A DNA stretch of 64,000 nucleotides from NCBI GenBank assembly GCA_963816975.1, contig CAWFMD010000006.1, positions 620,001 to 684,000 of the forward strand, given 5' to 3'. This stretch comes from DASRIA01 sp963816975. GTDB taxonomy: Bacteria; Actinomycetota; Thermoleophilia; Solirubrobacterales; JBBDJG01. Of this stretch, positions 17,596-26,707 are shown piece by piece (position 1 is the stretch's first letter; each line of letters begins with the position of its first letter). The notes under the pieces were generated by a model. That model was not told where the DNA came from and did not search any database. It saw only the letters and a list, made by a program, of their open reading frames with translations. A program made the translations under genes and the position numbers.

Positions 17596-17742
17596 TCGGT
17601 GATGGAACCCCTGGACCGGCGCGAATGTTGCGCCGGCCCGCGGCAATCCTAGAGGAACCCTGCTGCCCACAACGCCACTCGACGCGGCCGCCGCGACCCC
17701 CCGGCCGGGGCGGACCTGAGCCCGTCAAGGCCCGGCCGATGC

Positions 17743-18516
17743 CTACGCGTCGGCCAGCGGCGAGCGCGTGGCCCGCTCGGACGCGGCGCCGCACTTGGGG
17801 CAGTAGCGCCACCCCCGGCGCACATCCGCACGGCAGTGCGGGCAGCGCTCCCCGAGTCCCGGGAGCGGGGAAACGACGGATCGCTGCTCATCCTGCGCGC
17901 CGCGCGCGGCAGCGCCGGGGAGCGCCTTCACCACCGGCGCGTCCGGCTTCACCCGCGCCGGAATCCCCGGCGAGGGACCCGGGTGACGCTCCCGATACGC
18001 CTCCAGCAGCGCCCTGATCGCGTCAACCGCCTGGCGCGGCCGCTCGTAGGGCCGTTCGACCGGAAGCGCGTTGCGCGCCTTGAGTGCGTTGTCGCGCGGG
18101 TCCGCCCAGTACACACGGCAGGAGGCCATCTTCGCCGGCGCGTCCACGACGATCACGGCGGGCGACACCTCGATCTCCATGCGGACCCCGATCACGGTCT
18201 CGTACTCGAAGGCCTTCGCCCGGGCGCCCAGCATCGCGCCCGAACGCGCGCCGCTCTTGATCACGAGGACGCGCTCCGCGGTCGCCACGATCGCCGACCT
18301 GGCGGCGCCCGCGATCACCACCTGGGGGTGCTCTCCCGGCAGCAGCGCGTCGAACATGACAGCGCGCGTCTTGTCGGCGAGGCCGCGGATGTCCTCGATG
18401 ACGGAACGGGGCGACGCGCCCGCAATCTGGCTCTTCCGGGCATCACGCTCTCCGTGCGATCCGGAGGCGTGCGGCTCGCGATCCGGAGCGTCAGCCTGCA
18501 CCGTGGCGTCCTCCAA
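17743..18516 (-). CDS. PH-domain-like protein with C-terminal zinc ribbon
   Basis: The 257-residue protein has a central beta-rich region (about residues 55-140). HPQVVIAGAARSAIVATAERVL and a string of short strands resemble bacterial PH-like domains. A Pro-rich linker leads to a C-terminal zinc ribbon (CPHCRADVRRGWRYCPKCG). The N-terminus is hydrophilic and has no signal, so it is probably cytoplasmic. Function unknown. The start is uncertain: TTG 18516 gives the longest frame, but in-frame GTG codons a few residues later are equally possible. Confidence 0.65.
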   Translation of the reverse strand: MEDATVQADAPDREPHASGSHGERDARKSQIAGASPRSVIEDIRGLADKTRAVMFDALLPGEHPQVVIAGAARSAIVATAERVLVIKSGARSGAMLGARAKAFEYETVIGVRMEIEVSPAVIVVDAPAKMASCRVYWADPRDNALKARNALPVERPYERPRQAVDAIRALLEAYRERHPGPSPGIPARVKPDAPVVKALPGAAARGAQDEQRSVVSPLPGLGERCPHCRADVRRGWRYCPKCGAASERATRSPLADA

Positions 18517-18699
18517 CAGCTAGTCCTCTGCGGCATCCCGCAGTTCCCCCCGCGGGCCAGCAAGCGTAACCAGCACCCGTCTTTTTGGCAAATAGCGGCT
18601 TTTTGCACGCCAAAAGGTTGCATCGCCGAGTCACCATGGAAAGGATCCGCACTCCGGCGCTCTCCCAGACTGCGGAGAGGGCCATGCACGGGAGCGGCA
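18517..18699. other. Intergenic gap with a low-GC patch
   Basis: The 183-bp gap between two divergent genes contains a T/A-rich patch at about 18578-18625 (tctttttggcaaatagcgg, then tttttgcacgccaaaagg) that stands out from its surroundings. TTTTGGC and GCCAAAA form an inverted repeat around it. It may be a shared regulatory site or a structured leader; I cannot assign a class. Confidence 0.4.
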
Positions 18700-20202
18700 A
18701 TGGACGGCCGAGCGACAGACGATGCGCAGGGCACGCGCGTTGAGGCGGGCGGCGGCATGCTCGAAGACCCGCGCGCCGGGCTGCGCGCGCTGATTGCGCT
18801 CGACCTCCCGGACAAGGCTGCCGCGCTCACCTTCTACGCGGCGCTGTGTGTGCTGGCCGGATGCGCCGCCCTGATCGGCCTGCTGGGCCTCGCAGGCAGC
18901 CATCCCGAGACCAGCGGTGCCGTGCTCGACGTGCTGCGCAAGCTGGGCGGTACGAGCGGCGCGGGCCCGTTCGAGGGACCGGTTGAGGCGCTGTTCGAGG
19001 AGCAGGAGGTCGCGCTGCTGGTGCTCGCCGGCGGGCTGACCGCAACCGCCGCGCTGTCGGCGCTCTACCTGCGAGCGTTCCGGCGAGCGACGCAGCCGCT
19101 GGCCCGCGACGGCGGCCGCCTGCTCCCGGCGCGCGGGCCCCTGCACATCCTCGCCCGCGTATTCGTGGCGGAGCTGATCGTCCTGACGGGCCTGTGCGCG
19201 ATCGCGACCGGCGCCGTCGCCCAGGCGATCGGGGAAGTAGCCGGCGTCTCCGGCGACGCGATCGTCGCGTGGGACATCGTCAAGTGGCCCGTGCTGCTGG
19301 GGACGGCGTTCGCGGGGTTCGCCGCGTTGCAGCGCTGGGCGTTCAGCGACCCGCGCGTGCTGGATTCGAGCTCGGTCACGGCCAGCCAGGTGCTGGCCGC
19401 GCTCGCCTGGGCCTTCGCGATCACCGGGTTCGCGCTCTTCCTGGCGAGCTTCGGGACCTTCGAGAACACGTACGGAACGATCGGATCGGCCGTCGTGCTG
19501 CTCGTGTGGCTCACGATGTTCAGCATGCTCTATTACGTGACGCCCGACCTGCGCGTCTCCGTCGCTGCGCTGGGAGCGGGCGCTGCGCTGTCCGCCGGCA
19601 CCTGGCTGCTGGTCAACGTGGCCCTGGCGGTGTGCTTCGCGAGCTTCGACGTCGTCGACAAGACCCTGGCCGGGTTCGGAACCGCCGCGCTGTTCGTGGC
19701 CGGGCTGTGGATCTCGAACGTCGTGGCGCTGCTCGGCGTGCACCTGAACGCGCTGGGGATCTCGCGGATGGACGCGCTGGCCGTGCCGGCCCCGCCGCCG
19801 CAGCCCGACGCGGGCCTGGCCGAGGAAGCCGACCTCGTCGAGATCGTCGCACGCGCCCTGCGCAACGACGCCGCCTATGACGGAATGCTGCACCCGATCG
19901 CCGCGGGAGAGGAGCAGGCCGCCCGCCTGTCGGAGCTCGAGCTGGACATCGGTGACTGGGGCTTCACCTACGGCGTGGCCTGGGCGGTGGCACGCGGGCA
20001 GGACCCGCACGAACCCGACGATGCCGTCGCCGCCCGCGCCCTGGATGCAGCCCTGCGGGTGTTCCGCATGTACTGCGGGGCGCAGGGCTGGGAGGAGCGC
20101 GTTCGCCAGGAGGTCGAGCGACGCGAGCCGCTGATCGTGCCCTTCACGGGCGCAGAGCCGACCCGCGGCAACGGCCGGGGCTGGCTCGAGCAGCACCGCT
20201 GA
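18700..20202 (+). CDS. YihY/BrkB-family membrane protein with a C-terminal domain of unknown function
   Basis: The 500-residue protein has a BrkB-type membrane region at residues 20-365, with about six helices (for example TFYAALCVLAGCAALIGLL, AFAITGFALFLASFGTF and TAALFVAGLWISNVVALLG). This is followed by about 110 soluble residues. The soluble part contains ELDIGDWGFTYGVAWA and LDAALRVFRMYCG and is closely similar to the soluble part of the 44906-45403 protein. BrkB proteins usually end soon after the last helix, so this is a fusion. Start at ATG 18700 behind ggag. The family is often annotated as a transporter or ribonuclease BN by error; its activity is not established. Confidence 0.82.
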   Translation: MDGRATDDAQGTRVEAGGGMLEDPRAGLRALIALDLPDKAAALTFYAALCVLAGCAALIGLLGLAGSHPETSGAVLDVLRKLGGTSGAGPFEGPVEALFEEQEVALLVLAGGLTATAALSALYLRAFRRATQPLARDGGRLLPARGPLHILARVFVAELIVLTGLCAIATGAVAQAIGEVAGVSGDAIVAWDIVKWPVLLGTAFAGFAALQRWAFSDPRVLDSSSVTASQVLAALAWAFAITGFALFLASFGTFENTYGTIGSAVVLLVWLTMFSMLYYVTPDLRVSVAALGAGAALSAGTWLLVNVALAVCFASFDVVDKTLAGFGTAALFVAGLWISNVVALLGVHLNALGISRMDALAVPAPPPQPDAGLAEEADLVEIVARALRNDAAYDGMLHPIAAGEEQAARLSELELDIGDWGFTYGVAWAVARGQDPHEPDDAVAARALDAALRVFRMYCGAQGWEERVRQEVERREPLIVPFTGAEPTRGNGRGWLEQHR

Positions 20203-20252
20203 GGACACACGGCATCCAGCGGGCTGATTCCGGATCCGCCCGCGCACGTCAG

Positions 20253-21668
20253 CTAGCGGCGGATGCGCAGGCGCACGATCCGAGAGCTGCTGCCATCCGG
20301 TGCCCGCGCACGGAGGCGCAGGTTGCGCGTGGCCGGCCGCAGTGACACCGCACCGAGCGTGAGCCTGCCCCTGTTCAGCCGCAGGCGGAGCACGACGCGG
20401 AAGCGGCCGCTCGCTCGCAGCCGCGCGCTGCGCGCACGGATCCAGCGGCTGTCGCGGCGCACCTGGATCCGCACGCGCTGCCCTGCCCTGCCGCCGGTGA
20501 GCCTTCCCGACAGCACGAATCGAGCGCCGATGCGCACGGAGCGACGGCTGCTCTTCAGCGCCAACGCGCGCTGCTTGCCCTTGCTCGACCCGCCGCCGGT
20601 GTGCGTCACGCCGGGATCGGTGACGAGCGGCGCGCACGGCGTCCCCGCCGCAATCCGGAAGTCCTTGGCCGCAGCGTTCACATACGCCGGCTCGACGTAG
20701 AGGTTGTTCAGCAGCGTGAAGCCCACGCCCTCCTTCTGGAAGGTCGGTGGCCAGATGCAGTTCTCGCGCAGGACGTTGCCGGTGCCGTGCTTGCCGCAGC
20801 CTGACCACGAGCCCACGTTCTCCTTCACACGCGGGTGCGAGAGCACGTTGCGCTCGACGATGTTGTCGTCGGACGACGCACAACCGCCGTCCTTGCTGTC
20901 GCCGCCGAAACTGATGTTGTCGCCGTTGCCGTACACGACGTTGCGGGCGATGTAGTTGCCGTCCGCATCCGGGAACATCTGGATCCCGGTGTCTGCGTTG
21001 TCGTAGACCCAGTTGTCGGTGACCTCCGCGCAGCACGGCGAGTGCAGGTAGATGCCGTGCTGGTGATTGGTCGGCGGCAGCTGCCCGCAATCGTGGATCC
21101 GGTTACGGCGGATCACGACGTGCGGGGCCCGGCCGAAGGCCTCGTTGCCAACCGCGAAGCAGATCGCGGTGTGGCGATTCGTGACCTCGTTACCGATGAA
21201 CGAGATGCGCTCGCCGTGGACCGTGGGGCTGGGCTTCAGCTCGCTGCCGTCGCTGGGGGCGGTGGAACCGTCGAAGGTCATGTTCTGGAAGGTCAGGTAC
21301 GAGCTGCTCTTGTCGGTGGTGAGCCGTCCCAGATAGGTCGCCCACTCGCCCGGGTAGCTCTGCACGGTGATCGGCGCGCCGGGGGCGCCGTTCGCATTGA
21401 CCTCCACGTTCTCCCGGTAGGTGCCCGCGCGCAGACAGCCGGTCTGGCCCGGCGCCAGCGAGTGCGCGAGCTTCTTGAACGTGGCGTACGGCGCGGCGAG
21501 GGTGCCGGCGGCGCCGTCCGAACCGCCGGGTGCGGCGACGCGGTTGCAGGCCGCCGCGGGGGCCGGCGCGGCGGCCGCGATCAGCGCCAGCGCAGCCGCG
21601 CACGCGACGGCGAGGCGCAGGCGGCGAAGCGCGCCGGGCGGAGCCGGATGTCTCCCGAACGAGTCCAT
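20253..21668 (-). CDS. Secreted right-handed beta-helix (pectate-lyase-like) protein
   Basis: The 471-residue protein has a signal peptide (ending APAPAAACN) and starts with ...PYATFKKLAHSLAPGQTGCL. A run of parallel beta-helix rungs follows (GNEVTNRHTAICF, IRRNRIHDCGQ, VTDNWVYDNADTGIQMF, IARNVVYGNGDNISFGG). The Arg-rich C-terminal domain (residues 365-471, for example RIGARFVLSGRLTGGRAGQRV) resembles an Ig-like beta domain. Such proteins bind or cleave polysaccharides, but catalytic residues cannot be assigned. Alternative in-frame ATGs at 21683 and 21710 would extend the N-terminus. Confidence 0.75.
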   Translation of the reverse strand: MDSFGRHPAPPGALRRLRLAVACAAALALIAAAAPAPAAACNRVAAPGGSDGAAGTLAAPYATFKKLAHSLAPGQTGCLRAGTYRENVEVNANGAPGAPITVQSYPGEWATYLGRLTTDKSSSYLTFQNMTFDGSTAPSDGSELKPSPTVHGERISFIGNEVTNRHTAICFAVGNEAFGRAPHVVIRRNRIHDCGQLPPTNHQHGIYLHSPCCAEVTDNWVYDNADTGIQMFPDADGNYIARNVVYGNGDNISFGGDSKDGGCASSDDNIVERNVLSHPRVKENVGSWSGCGKHGTGNVLRENCIWPPTFQKEGVGFTLLNNLYVEPAYVNAAAKDFRIAAGTPCAPLVTDPGVTHTGGGSSKGKQRALALKSSRRSVRIGARFVLSGRLTGGRAGQRVRIQVRRDSRWIRARSARLRASGRFRVVLRLRLNRGRLTLGAVSLRPATRNLRLRARAPDGSSSRIVRLRIRR

Positions 21669-21792
21669 GGCCCTGCGATCCATCGCGGCCGCGCGGGGCG
21701 CAGCCTCCATGAGCCAACCAGCCGTGCATCCTTGCAGAAGGGACGCCCGGAGAGAGTTCCAGAGCCCGGGAACCGCCGAGTTGCAGGCGGAA

Positions 21793-21865
<73 letters not shown>

Positions 21866-21905
21866 GCAGCGGGCGATTATAGGTACGCGTGGAGCGGGTG
21901 CCGGG

Positions 21906-22682
21906 CTACGGCGTGGGCTGTGTCCCCCCGGTGCCCGCACCCGGCAGCGGGCCGAAGTTCTGCCCGGTCGGCTGTTCCTGGCCCTGCTTTGCCGCTTGGC
22001 GTTGGGCCTTCCTGGCCTGTTCGACCGCCTTTGCGATCTGCGCGCCCTGCGTCTTCAGGTCCTTGATCAGGGAACGCACCGTGTTGCGCTGGTCGGACGG
22101 CGTGCGCCGCACGGCCTCCTTCGCCGCGCGGTCGCCGCGCTCCACCTGGCCGGCGCGATAGGCGAAGTCGGCCAGCTGGAAGTAGCCGTTCGGGCTGGGG
22201 CGCGACTCGAGCAGGGCCACCTGGATCTCCGTGGCTTTCTCGTAGTCCTGGAGCGCGCCGTACGCCAGCGCCGCGAACGACGCACCGCTCGCGTCGATCT
22301 TCTTCGGCTTCAGCTGCTCGTAGCGCTCCCACGCCTGCGAGACCTCGACCACGGCCTGCCGGCCGCGATCCGTGAGTGCACCCGTGGACGGGTCCGAGCC
22401 CACGGGCGACGAGGCGAGGTTGAACTGTGCCCGCACCACGTCAAGCCAGGCATCGGGGTCGTCCGGAGTGCGGGCCGTGCGCCGCTGTGCGCGATCAGCC
22501 GCGTCGGTGAAGGCACTGGTGTCCGCGTCGCCGCTGCCGCCGCCCCGGAACGCGTCGATCAAACCGCCGCTCACGTTCCCGCCCACGCCGAACAGCACCA
22601 GGCCGCCGCCGAACAGAATCGCCAGCATCACGTACACCACCTGGACCAGGCGCTTTCGTCTTCCCTTCAGGTCAAAGAGCAA
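21906..22682 (-). CDS. Membrane-anchored TPR-like protein
   Basis: The 258-residue protein has one N-terminal membrane helix (about residues 14-37, VVYVMLAILFGGGLVLFGVGG) after a basic tail. Alpha-helical repeats follow, readable as two or three TPR units (ASFAALAYGALQDYEKATEIQ, FQLADFAYRAGQVERGDRAA). A coiled, Gln-rich C-terminus ends in a Gly/Pro tail. It lies 27 nt after tatC, so it is probably co-transcribed with the Tat genes. Function unknown; a scaffold or secretion accessory role is possible. The start is TTG. Confidence 0.75.
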   Translation of the reverse strand: MLFDLKGRRKRLVQVVYVMLAILFGGGLVLFGVGGNVSGGLIDAFRGGGSGDADTSAFTDAADRAQRRTARTPDDPDAWLDVVRAQFNLASSPVGSDPSTGALTDRGRQAVVEVSQAWERYEQLKPKKIDASGASFAALAYGALQDYEKATEIQVALLESRPSPNGYFQLADFAYRAGQVERGDRAAKEAVRRTPSDQRNTVRSLIKDLKTQGAQIAKAVEQARKAQRQAAKQGQEQPTGQNFGPLPGAGTGGTQPTP

Positions 22683-22709
22683 TGTTTTGTCCTTGGGTTC
22701 TCGCGGAGA

Positions 22710-23480
22710 TCAGGGGGAGCCCTCGGCTGACGGCTCGGCGGGCGCGCGCTTGGCCTCGGAGTGACCGAGCAACGACGCCAGGACGATACTCAACTCGAAC
22801 AGGATGATGAGCGGTACGGTCTCCAGCACGAGCGAGACCGGATCGACCGTGGGCAGCAGCGCAGCCAGCACGATGATCACGAAATACGCATAACGGCGCC
22901 ATTCCCGGAGTTGGCGGGGGGTCACGATCCCCACCCGAGTGACGGCCAGGATGCCCATCGGCACCTGGAAGACGAGGCCCATCGCGACCAGCATGAATGC
23001 GACGAAGCTGTAGTAGTCGCGCGCCCGCACCTGGATGTTGAACTGGTTCTCGTTGAAACTGAGCAGGAAGTCGACGGCGCGATCGAGCACGATGAAGTAT
23101 CCGAAGGCGACGCCGGCGGCGAACAGCACGGGAACCATCAACAGGATGGGCAGCGCGACGCGCCGCTCCCCGGGACTGAACGCGGGCAGCACGAACGCGT
23201 ACAACTGATAGAGGATCACCGGCAGCGCGAGCGCGAGACCCGCGTAGGCAGAGATCGTGACCGTCGTCAGGAAGGGCTCGGTGACACCGAGCGTGATCGG
23301 CTTGAAGCCCTGGGGCAGGGGCGTGTTCAGTATGTCGAAGACCTCTTCGTCGCGCCAGAAGCAAAGGCCGAAGCCCACCACGAAGGCGAGCACCGAGACG
23401 ATCAGGCGAGTCCGGAGCTCATCGAGATGCTCGATCAGCGTGAGCCGGTCGTCGTGGCTTACCGGCTTGATCCTGGCCAT
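22710..23480 (-). CDS. tatC: Twin-arginine translocase subunit TatC
   Basis: TatC recognises twin-arginine signal peptides and forms the core of the Tat translocase. The 256-residue protein begins with the conserved LIEHLDELRTRL and has six hydrophobic segments. It contains YQLYAFVLPAFSPGERR (the conserved first-loop region) and PVLFAAGVAFGYF. It follows tatA (31 nt) on the same strand. A likely client in this window is the Rieske protein QcrA, which carries an RR motif. Confidence 0.96.
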   Translation of the reverse strand: MARIKPVSHDDRLTLIEHLDELRTRLIVSVLAFVVGFGLCFWRDEEVFDILNTPLPQGFKPITLGVTEPFLTTVTISAYAGLALALPVILYQLYAFVLPAFSPGERRVALPILLMVPVLFAAGVAFGYFIVLDRAVDFLLSFNENQFNIQVRARDYYSFVAFMLVAMGLVFQVPMGILAVTRVGIVTPRQLREWRRYAYFVIIVLAALLPTVDPVSLVLETVPLIILFELSIVLASLLGHSEAKRAPAEPSAEGSP

Positions 23481-23511
23481 GCCGCTGGGCTAGCGGACGG
23501 AGGGGGTTGGT

Positions 23512-23754
23512 CTACGACCTGCGGTCGTGGACGACCTCACCCTCGAGGGGACGTTCCTCGGCGGCGGATGGGTGCTCCAGCTCGCGGACGTCATCGTCGT
23601 CGTCGTCGTCCTTGTCGCTCGTGACCGAGTTCTTGAACTCGCGGATGCCCCGTCCCATCGAGCGGCCGAGCTCCGGAAGGCGCTTGGGCCCGAACACGAT
23701 CAGCGCAGCGATCAGGATCAAGACGATCTCGACGGTTCCGATGCCAAACGGCAT
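23512..23754 (-). CDS. tatA: Sec-independent translocase protein TatA/TatE
   Basis: The 80-residue protein has the short membrane helix (GTVEIVLILIAALIVFGPKRLPELGRSMG) followed by an amphipathic helix (GIREFKNSV) and a strongly acidic tail (DKDDDDDDD). TatA oligomers form the passage for folded proteins. ATG 23754 is preceded by TACCAT six bases upstream, another leaderless-looking start. It heads the tatA-tatC-TPR unit. Confidence 0.93.
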   Translation of the reverse strand: MPFGIGTVEIVLILIAALIVFGPKRLPELGRSMGRGIREFKNSVTSDKDDDDDDDVRELEHPSAAEERPLEGEVVHDRRS

Positions 23755-23836
23755 GAGAACATGGTAGCGCCGCGAAGGGGTGCCACCCTCAGCCCACCGC
23801 AAACCCGCTCCGCCGCCGCCGGACGAGCGGCTCCAT

Positions 23837-24400
23837 TCACTCGAAGTTCCGGTAGAAGCGCGAGGGAGTCGGCTCCGTCTGGCCCTGGTACTTGGAGCCT
23901 GCCCCGCTGGCCCCGTATGGAGTCTCCACCGGGCCATCCATCCGCATGAACGAGATCTGGCCGATCGGCATGCCGTAGTAGATCGTGATCGGGAGGTTGG
24001 CGACGTTCGAGAGCTCCAGCGTCAGGTTCCCCTCGAACGAGGGGTCGACGAAGCCGGCGGTCGAATGGATCAGGAGGCCCAGCCGGCCCAGCGAGCTCTT
24101 GCCCTCGAGCCGCGCGACGATGTCATCGGGCAGCGCGATCGACTCGAGAGTCTGACCCAGGACGAACTCGCCCGGATGCAGGATGAAAGGCTCCTCCCTG
24201 GACACCTGCACGAGCTCCGTGAGACCGTCCATCTCCTGCCGGACGTCGATGTACGGGTACCGCGCGTTGTGGAAGACACGGAACTTGTCGTCCACCCGCA
24301 CGTCGACGCTCGACGGCTGCACGAGTCCCTCATCGTACGGGTCGATGACGATCCGGCCGGCGGAGATCTCCGCCTTGATCGTGCGGTCGCTGAGCACCAC
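23837..24400 (-). CDS. dcd: dCTP deaminase
   Basis: Converts dCTP to dUTP (or directly to dUMP in the bifunctional actinobacterial/archaeal type). The 187-residue trimeric-type protein begins MVLSDRTIKAEI. It has the SSVDVRVDDKFRVF strand, the catalytic region LEGKSSLGRLGLLIHSTAGFVDPSF with the conserved Glu nearby, and the C-terminal SKYQGQTEPTPSRFY lid. Start is GTG 24400, with TAGACT 11 nt upstream on the minus strand. Confidence 0.96.
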   Translation of the reverse strand: MVLSDRTIKAEISAGRIVIDPYDEGLVQPSSVDVRVDDKFRVFHNARYPYIDVRQEMDGLTELVQVSREEPFILHPGEFVLGQTLESIALPDDIVARLEGKSSLGRLGLLIHSTAGFVDPSFEGNLTLELSNVANLPITIYYGMPIGQISFMRMDGPVETPYGASGAGSKYQGQTEPTPSRFYRNFE

Positions 24401-24460
24401 GGCGCCGCGCAGTCTAGCCCGCCGCGCCGAGACCTAAAGCTTGCCGCCCCTCCGGCCGAT

Positions 24461-24892
24461 ATGTGCGCCATGGAGATGGAGACCTCGGGCGGCCAGCAGA
24501 ACCACCGCGTCAAGCGGGTGGCACTGCCGAGCGGCAAGACCATCGAGGTCGTGTACTTCGAAGATCAGGCCACCGGCCAGAGCGCAGCGCCCTGCCGCAC
24601 CGAGGAACTGCACCTGTGCCCCGACTGTGACGCCACCCTGGTCTACCCGACCCAGTGGAGCGAGGTGGACCGCATGCGCTGGGAGGTCACGCTGCGGTGC
24701 CCGAACTGCGAGTGGCTGCATACCGGCGTCTACGACCAGGACACCGTCGAGCGCTTCGACGAGGAGCTGGACCGCGGGACCGACGACCTCGTCGACGACC
24801 TCAAGCGGCTGATCCGGGCCAACATGGAGGAAGAGATCGAGCGGTTCTCCAAGGCCCTGGTCGAGAACCACATCCTGCCCGAAGACTTCTAG
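24461..24892 (+). CDS. Zinc-ribbon protein of unknown function
   Basis: The 143-residue protein has two CxxC pairs (LCPDCD and RCPNCEW), about 34 residues apart, that form a zinc ribbon. An acidic helical C-terminal half follows (ERFDEELDRGTDDLVDDLKRL, NMEEEIERFSKAL). No membrane segment is present. The acidic tail suggests a protein-binding partner role, perhaps in transcription or translation, but I do not recognise the family. Start is ATG 24461 or the in-frame ATG at 24470. It diverges from dcd. Confidence 0.75.
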   Translation: MCAMEMETSGGQQNHRVKRVALPSGKTIEVVYFEDQATGQSAAPCRTEELHLCPDCDATLVYPTQWSEVDRMRWEVTLRCPNCEWLHTGVYDQDTVERFDEELDRGTDDLVDDLKRLIRANMEEEIERFSKALVENHILPEDF

Positions 24893-24921
24893 AGCTTCCT
24901 CCCGCAATCACCCTCCCCCTG

Positions 24922-24960
24922 CCGCCGGTCCAATAGGGCCGGCGGTCCCTATTTGGGACC
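24922..24960. terminator. Double hairpin terminator between convergent genes
   Basis: A 10-bp stem CCGCCGGTCC / GGGCCGGCGG (one G-T pair, loop AATA, 24922-24945) overlaps a second hairpin GGTCCC-tattt-GGGACC (24944-24960). They sit between the zinc-ribbon gene and the polyprenyl synthase gene and could terminate transcription from both sides. Confidence 0.75.
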
Positions 24961-24974
24961 GGGGACTCGCGCGG

Positions 24975-25940
24975 CTAGGCGTAGCGCTCGGCGATCCGGT
25001 CGGCAACCTCCGTGAGCGAGCGGTGCAGTCGCGCGTCGCGCCGGCCGCGCACCGCGTGCTGCGCGTCCTTCACGAGTGACGCTGCGCGAGCGCGGGTCTC
25101 ACCCAGCGCACCGGTTGCCGCGATGCGATCGCACAACTGCTCGGCGCCCTCGCGCGAGGTGATGCCGCGCAGATCGACGCGGCTCAGCTCCGGGTCGCGG
25201 CGCGCGGCCAGGATCAACGGCAAGGTGACCGTACCGTCGAGCAAGTCGGTGCCGCGGTGCTTGCCCGTGCGCTCCGCCGGGCCGCTCACGTCGAGCAGGT
25301 CGTCGAGCATCTGGAATGCGAGCCCCAGCCGGCGTCCGTACGAGTCGAGCGCCGCGGCTTCCTGGGCCGAGCGACCGGCCGCCAGGGCGCCAAGCCGGCA
25401 CGCCGCGGAGAACAGGCTTGCGGTCTTCAGCTCACAGCGCATCAGATAGCGCGCCTCGTCGACATCGAGGCGGTACGCGTCGTGGCGCTGCGCCAGCTCT
25501 CCGCGGGCGAGGGCGACACAGGCGTCCGAGAGCACTCGCACCTGCTCGGCATCCCGGTTCGACGCGAGCAGCGCAAACGCCCCCGAGAACAGGAAGTCGC
25601 CCGTTGCGGCGGCCCTCTCGCGGCCCTCCCGCGCGAACACGGTGGGTCGGCCGCGACGCAGCATCGCACTGTCGACGACATCGTCGTGCACCAGGGTTGC
25701 CATGTGGATCAGCTCTACGGCCGCGGCGGCGCGCACCAGCCGATCGTCGTCCCGCGCGTCACCGCAGATCAGGACCAGCAAGGGTCGCAGCCGCTTGCCA
25801 CCGGCCGCGAGGATGTCGGCGGCCGCGCCCTGCAGCTCCGCGCCGTCGCCCGCGCTGGCCTCCAGCGCCCGCTCGACCCGCTGCATCAACGCGGGTACGC
25901 GCTCGCCGCCCAGCCGGACCATCTCGTCGACGGTGCTCAT
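24975..25940 (-). CDS. Polyprenyl diphosphate synthase (menaquinone side chain)
   Basis: Trans-prenyltransferase that builds the isoprenoid tail of menaquinone. The 321-residue protein has the first Asp-rich motif (LVHDDVVD, near residue 87) and the second (QMLDDLLD, near residue 212), plus GGKRLRPLL upstream. It overlaps menG by ATGA, which supports a role in menaquinone synthesis. The chain length cannot be told from sequence. Confidence 0.92.
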   Translation of the reverse strand: MSTVDEMVRLGGERVPALMQRVERALEASAGDGAELQGAAADILAAGGKRLRPLLVLICGDARDDDRLVRAAAAVELIHMATLVHDDVVDSAMLRRGRPTVFAREGRERAAATGDFLFSGAFALLASNRDAEQVRVLSDACVALARGELAQRHDAYRLDVDEARYLMRCELKTASLFSAACRLGALAAGRSAQEAAALDSYGRRLGLAFQMLDDLLDVSGPAERTGKHRGTDLLDGTVTLPLILAARRDPELSRVDLRGITSREGAEQLCDRIAATGALGETRARAASLVKDAQHAVRGRRDARLHRSLTEVADRIAERYA

Positions 25941-26692
25941 GCGGCCGATGCGGAGTGGATCGCGATGATGCCTCCCGCCAGGACCAGGTAGCGCACCTCA
26001 CGCAGGCCGGCCTCGTGCATCAGCTCGGCCAGCTCCTCCGCGGGCGGAAACCGCCGCACCGAGCTGGGCAGATACGTGTATGCCTCCCGGTCGCCGGCCA
26101 CGGTCCCGAGCAGCGGCACGATGCGATCGAACCACACGGCGTAGAACCAATTCAGCGGCGGTCTGCGCGGAGTCGTGATCTCGAGGATCACGACCTTCCC
26201 CCCGGGCCGCACGACGCGCCCCATCTCGGCAAGGGCACGCTCGAGGTCCACCACATTGCGCGCGCCGAAGCCCACGGTGGCGGCGGCGAACTGATCGTCG
26301 TCGAACGGAAGCTCCAGCGCATTCCCCTGCAACCATGTGACCGGCGCCCCGCCGTTCGGCGTCTTCGCCCGCGCCAGCTCCAGCATCGAAGCGGAGAAGT
26401 CGAGGCCGACCACGCTCCCGCCCAGACCGACCCGGCCCGCCAGCTCGAGGGCCAGATCGCCCGTTCCGCAGCAGACATCGAGGGCGCGGTCCCCCGGGCC
26501 GACCTGCGCCAGGTCGGCGGCGCGCTCGCGCCAGCGATGGTGCATGCCCGCCGTCATCACCGAGTTCATCAGGTCGTACCGATCAGCGATGCGGTCGAAC
26601 ATCGAGTGGACCTGAGCCTCGCGGATGGTTTTTCGAGAACTGCCGGTCAAATCGTGCGGCCGCCCCTGATCGGACCCTGGGATCCTGCGCAC
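25937..26692 (-). CDS. menG: Demethylmenaquinone methyltransferase (UbiE/MenG)
   Basis: Last step of menaquinone synthesis: C-methylation of demethylmenaquinone with SAM. Landmarks are MFDRIADRYDLMNSVM, WRERAADL, DVCCGTGDLALELA (SAM motif I) and VTVGFGARNVVDLERALAEM. It is coupled to the prenyltransferase gene (ATGA overlap). The start is unclear: GTG 26692 gives 251 residues, while TTG 26650 gives 237, nearer to relatives. Confidence 0.92.
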   Translation of the reverse strand: MRRIPGSDQGRPHDLTGSSRKTIREAQVHSMFDRIADRYDLMNSVMTAGMHHRWRERAADLAQVGPGDRALDVCCGTGDLALELAGRVGLGGSVVGLDFSASMLELARAKTPNGGAPVTWLQGNALELPFDDDQFAAATVGFGARNVVDLERALAEMGRVVRPGGKVVILEITTPRRPPLNWFYAVWFDRIVPLLGTVAGDREAYTYLPSSVRRFPPAEELAELMHEAGLREVRYLVLAGGIIAIHSASAA

Positions 26693-26707
26693 AGAACCCC
26701 GGCTCTT

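Noticed and set aside
18631..21090. Minus-strand open frame of 819 codons opposite the BrkB-type gene
   Set aside because: Composition is typical of an antisense shadow (Gln/Arg/His-rich, no domain), and the plus-strand gene has clear membrane helices.
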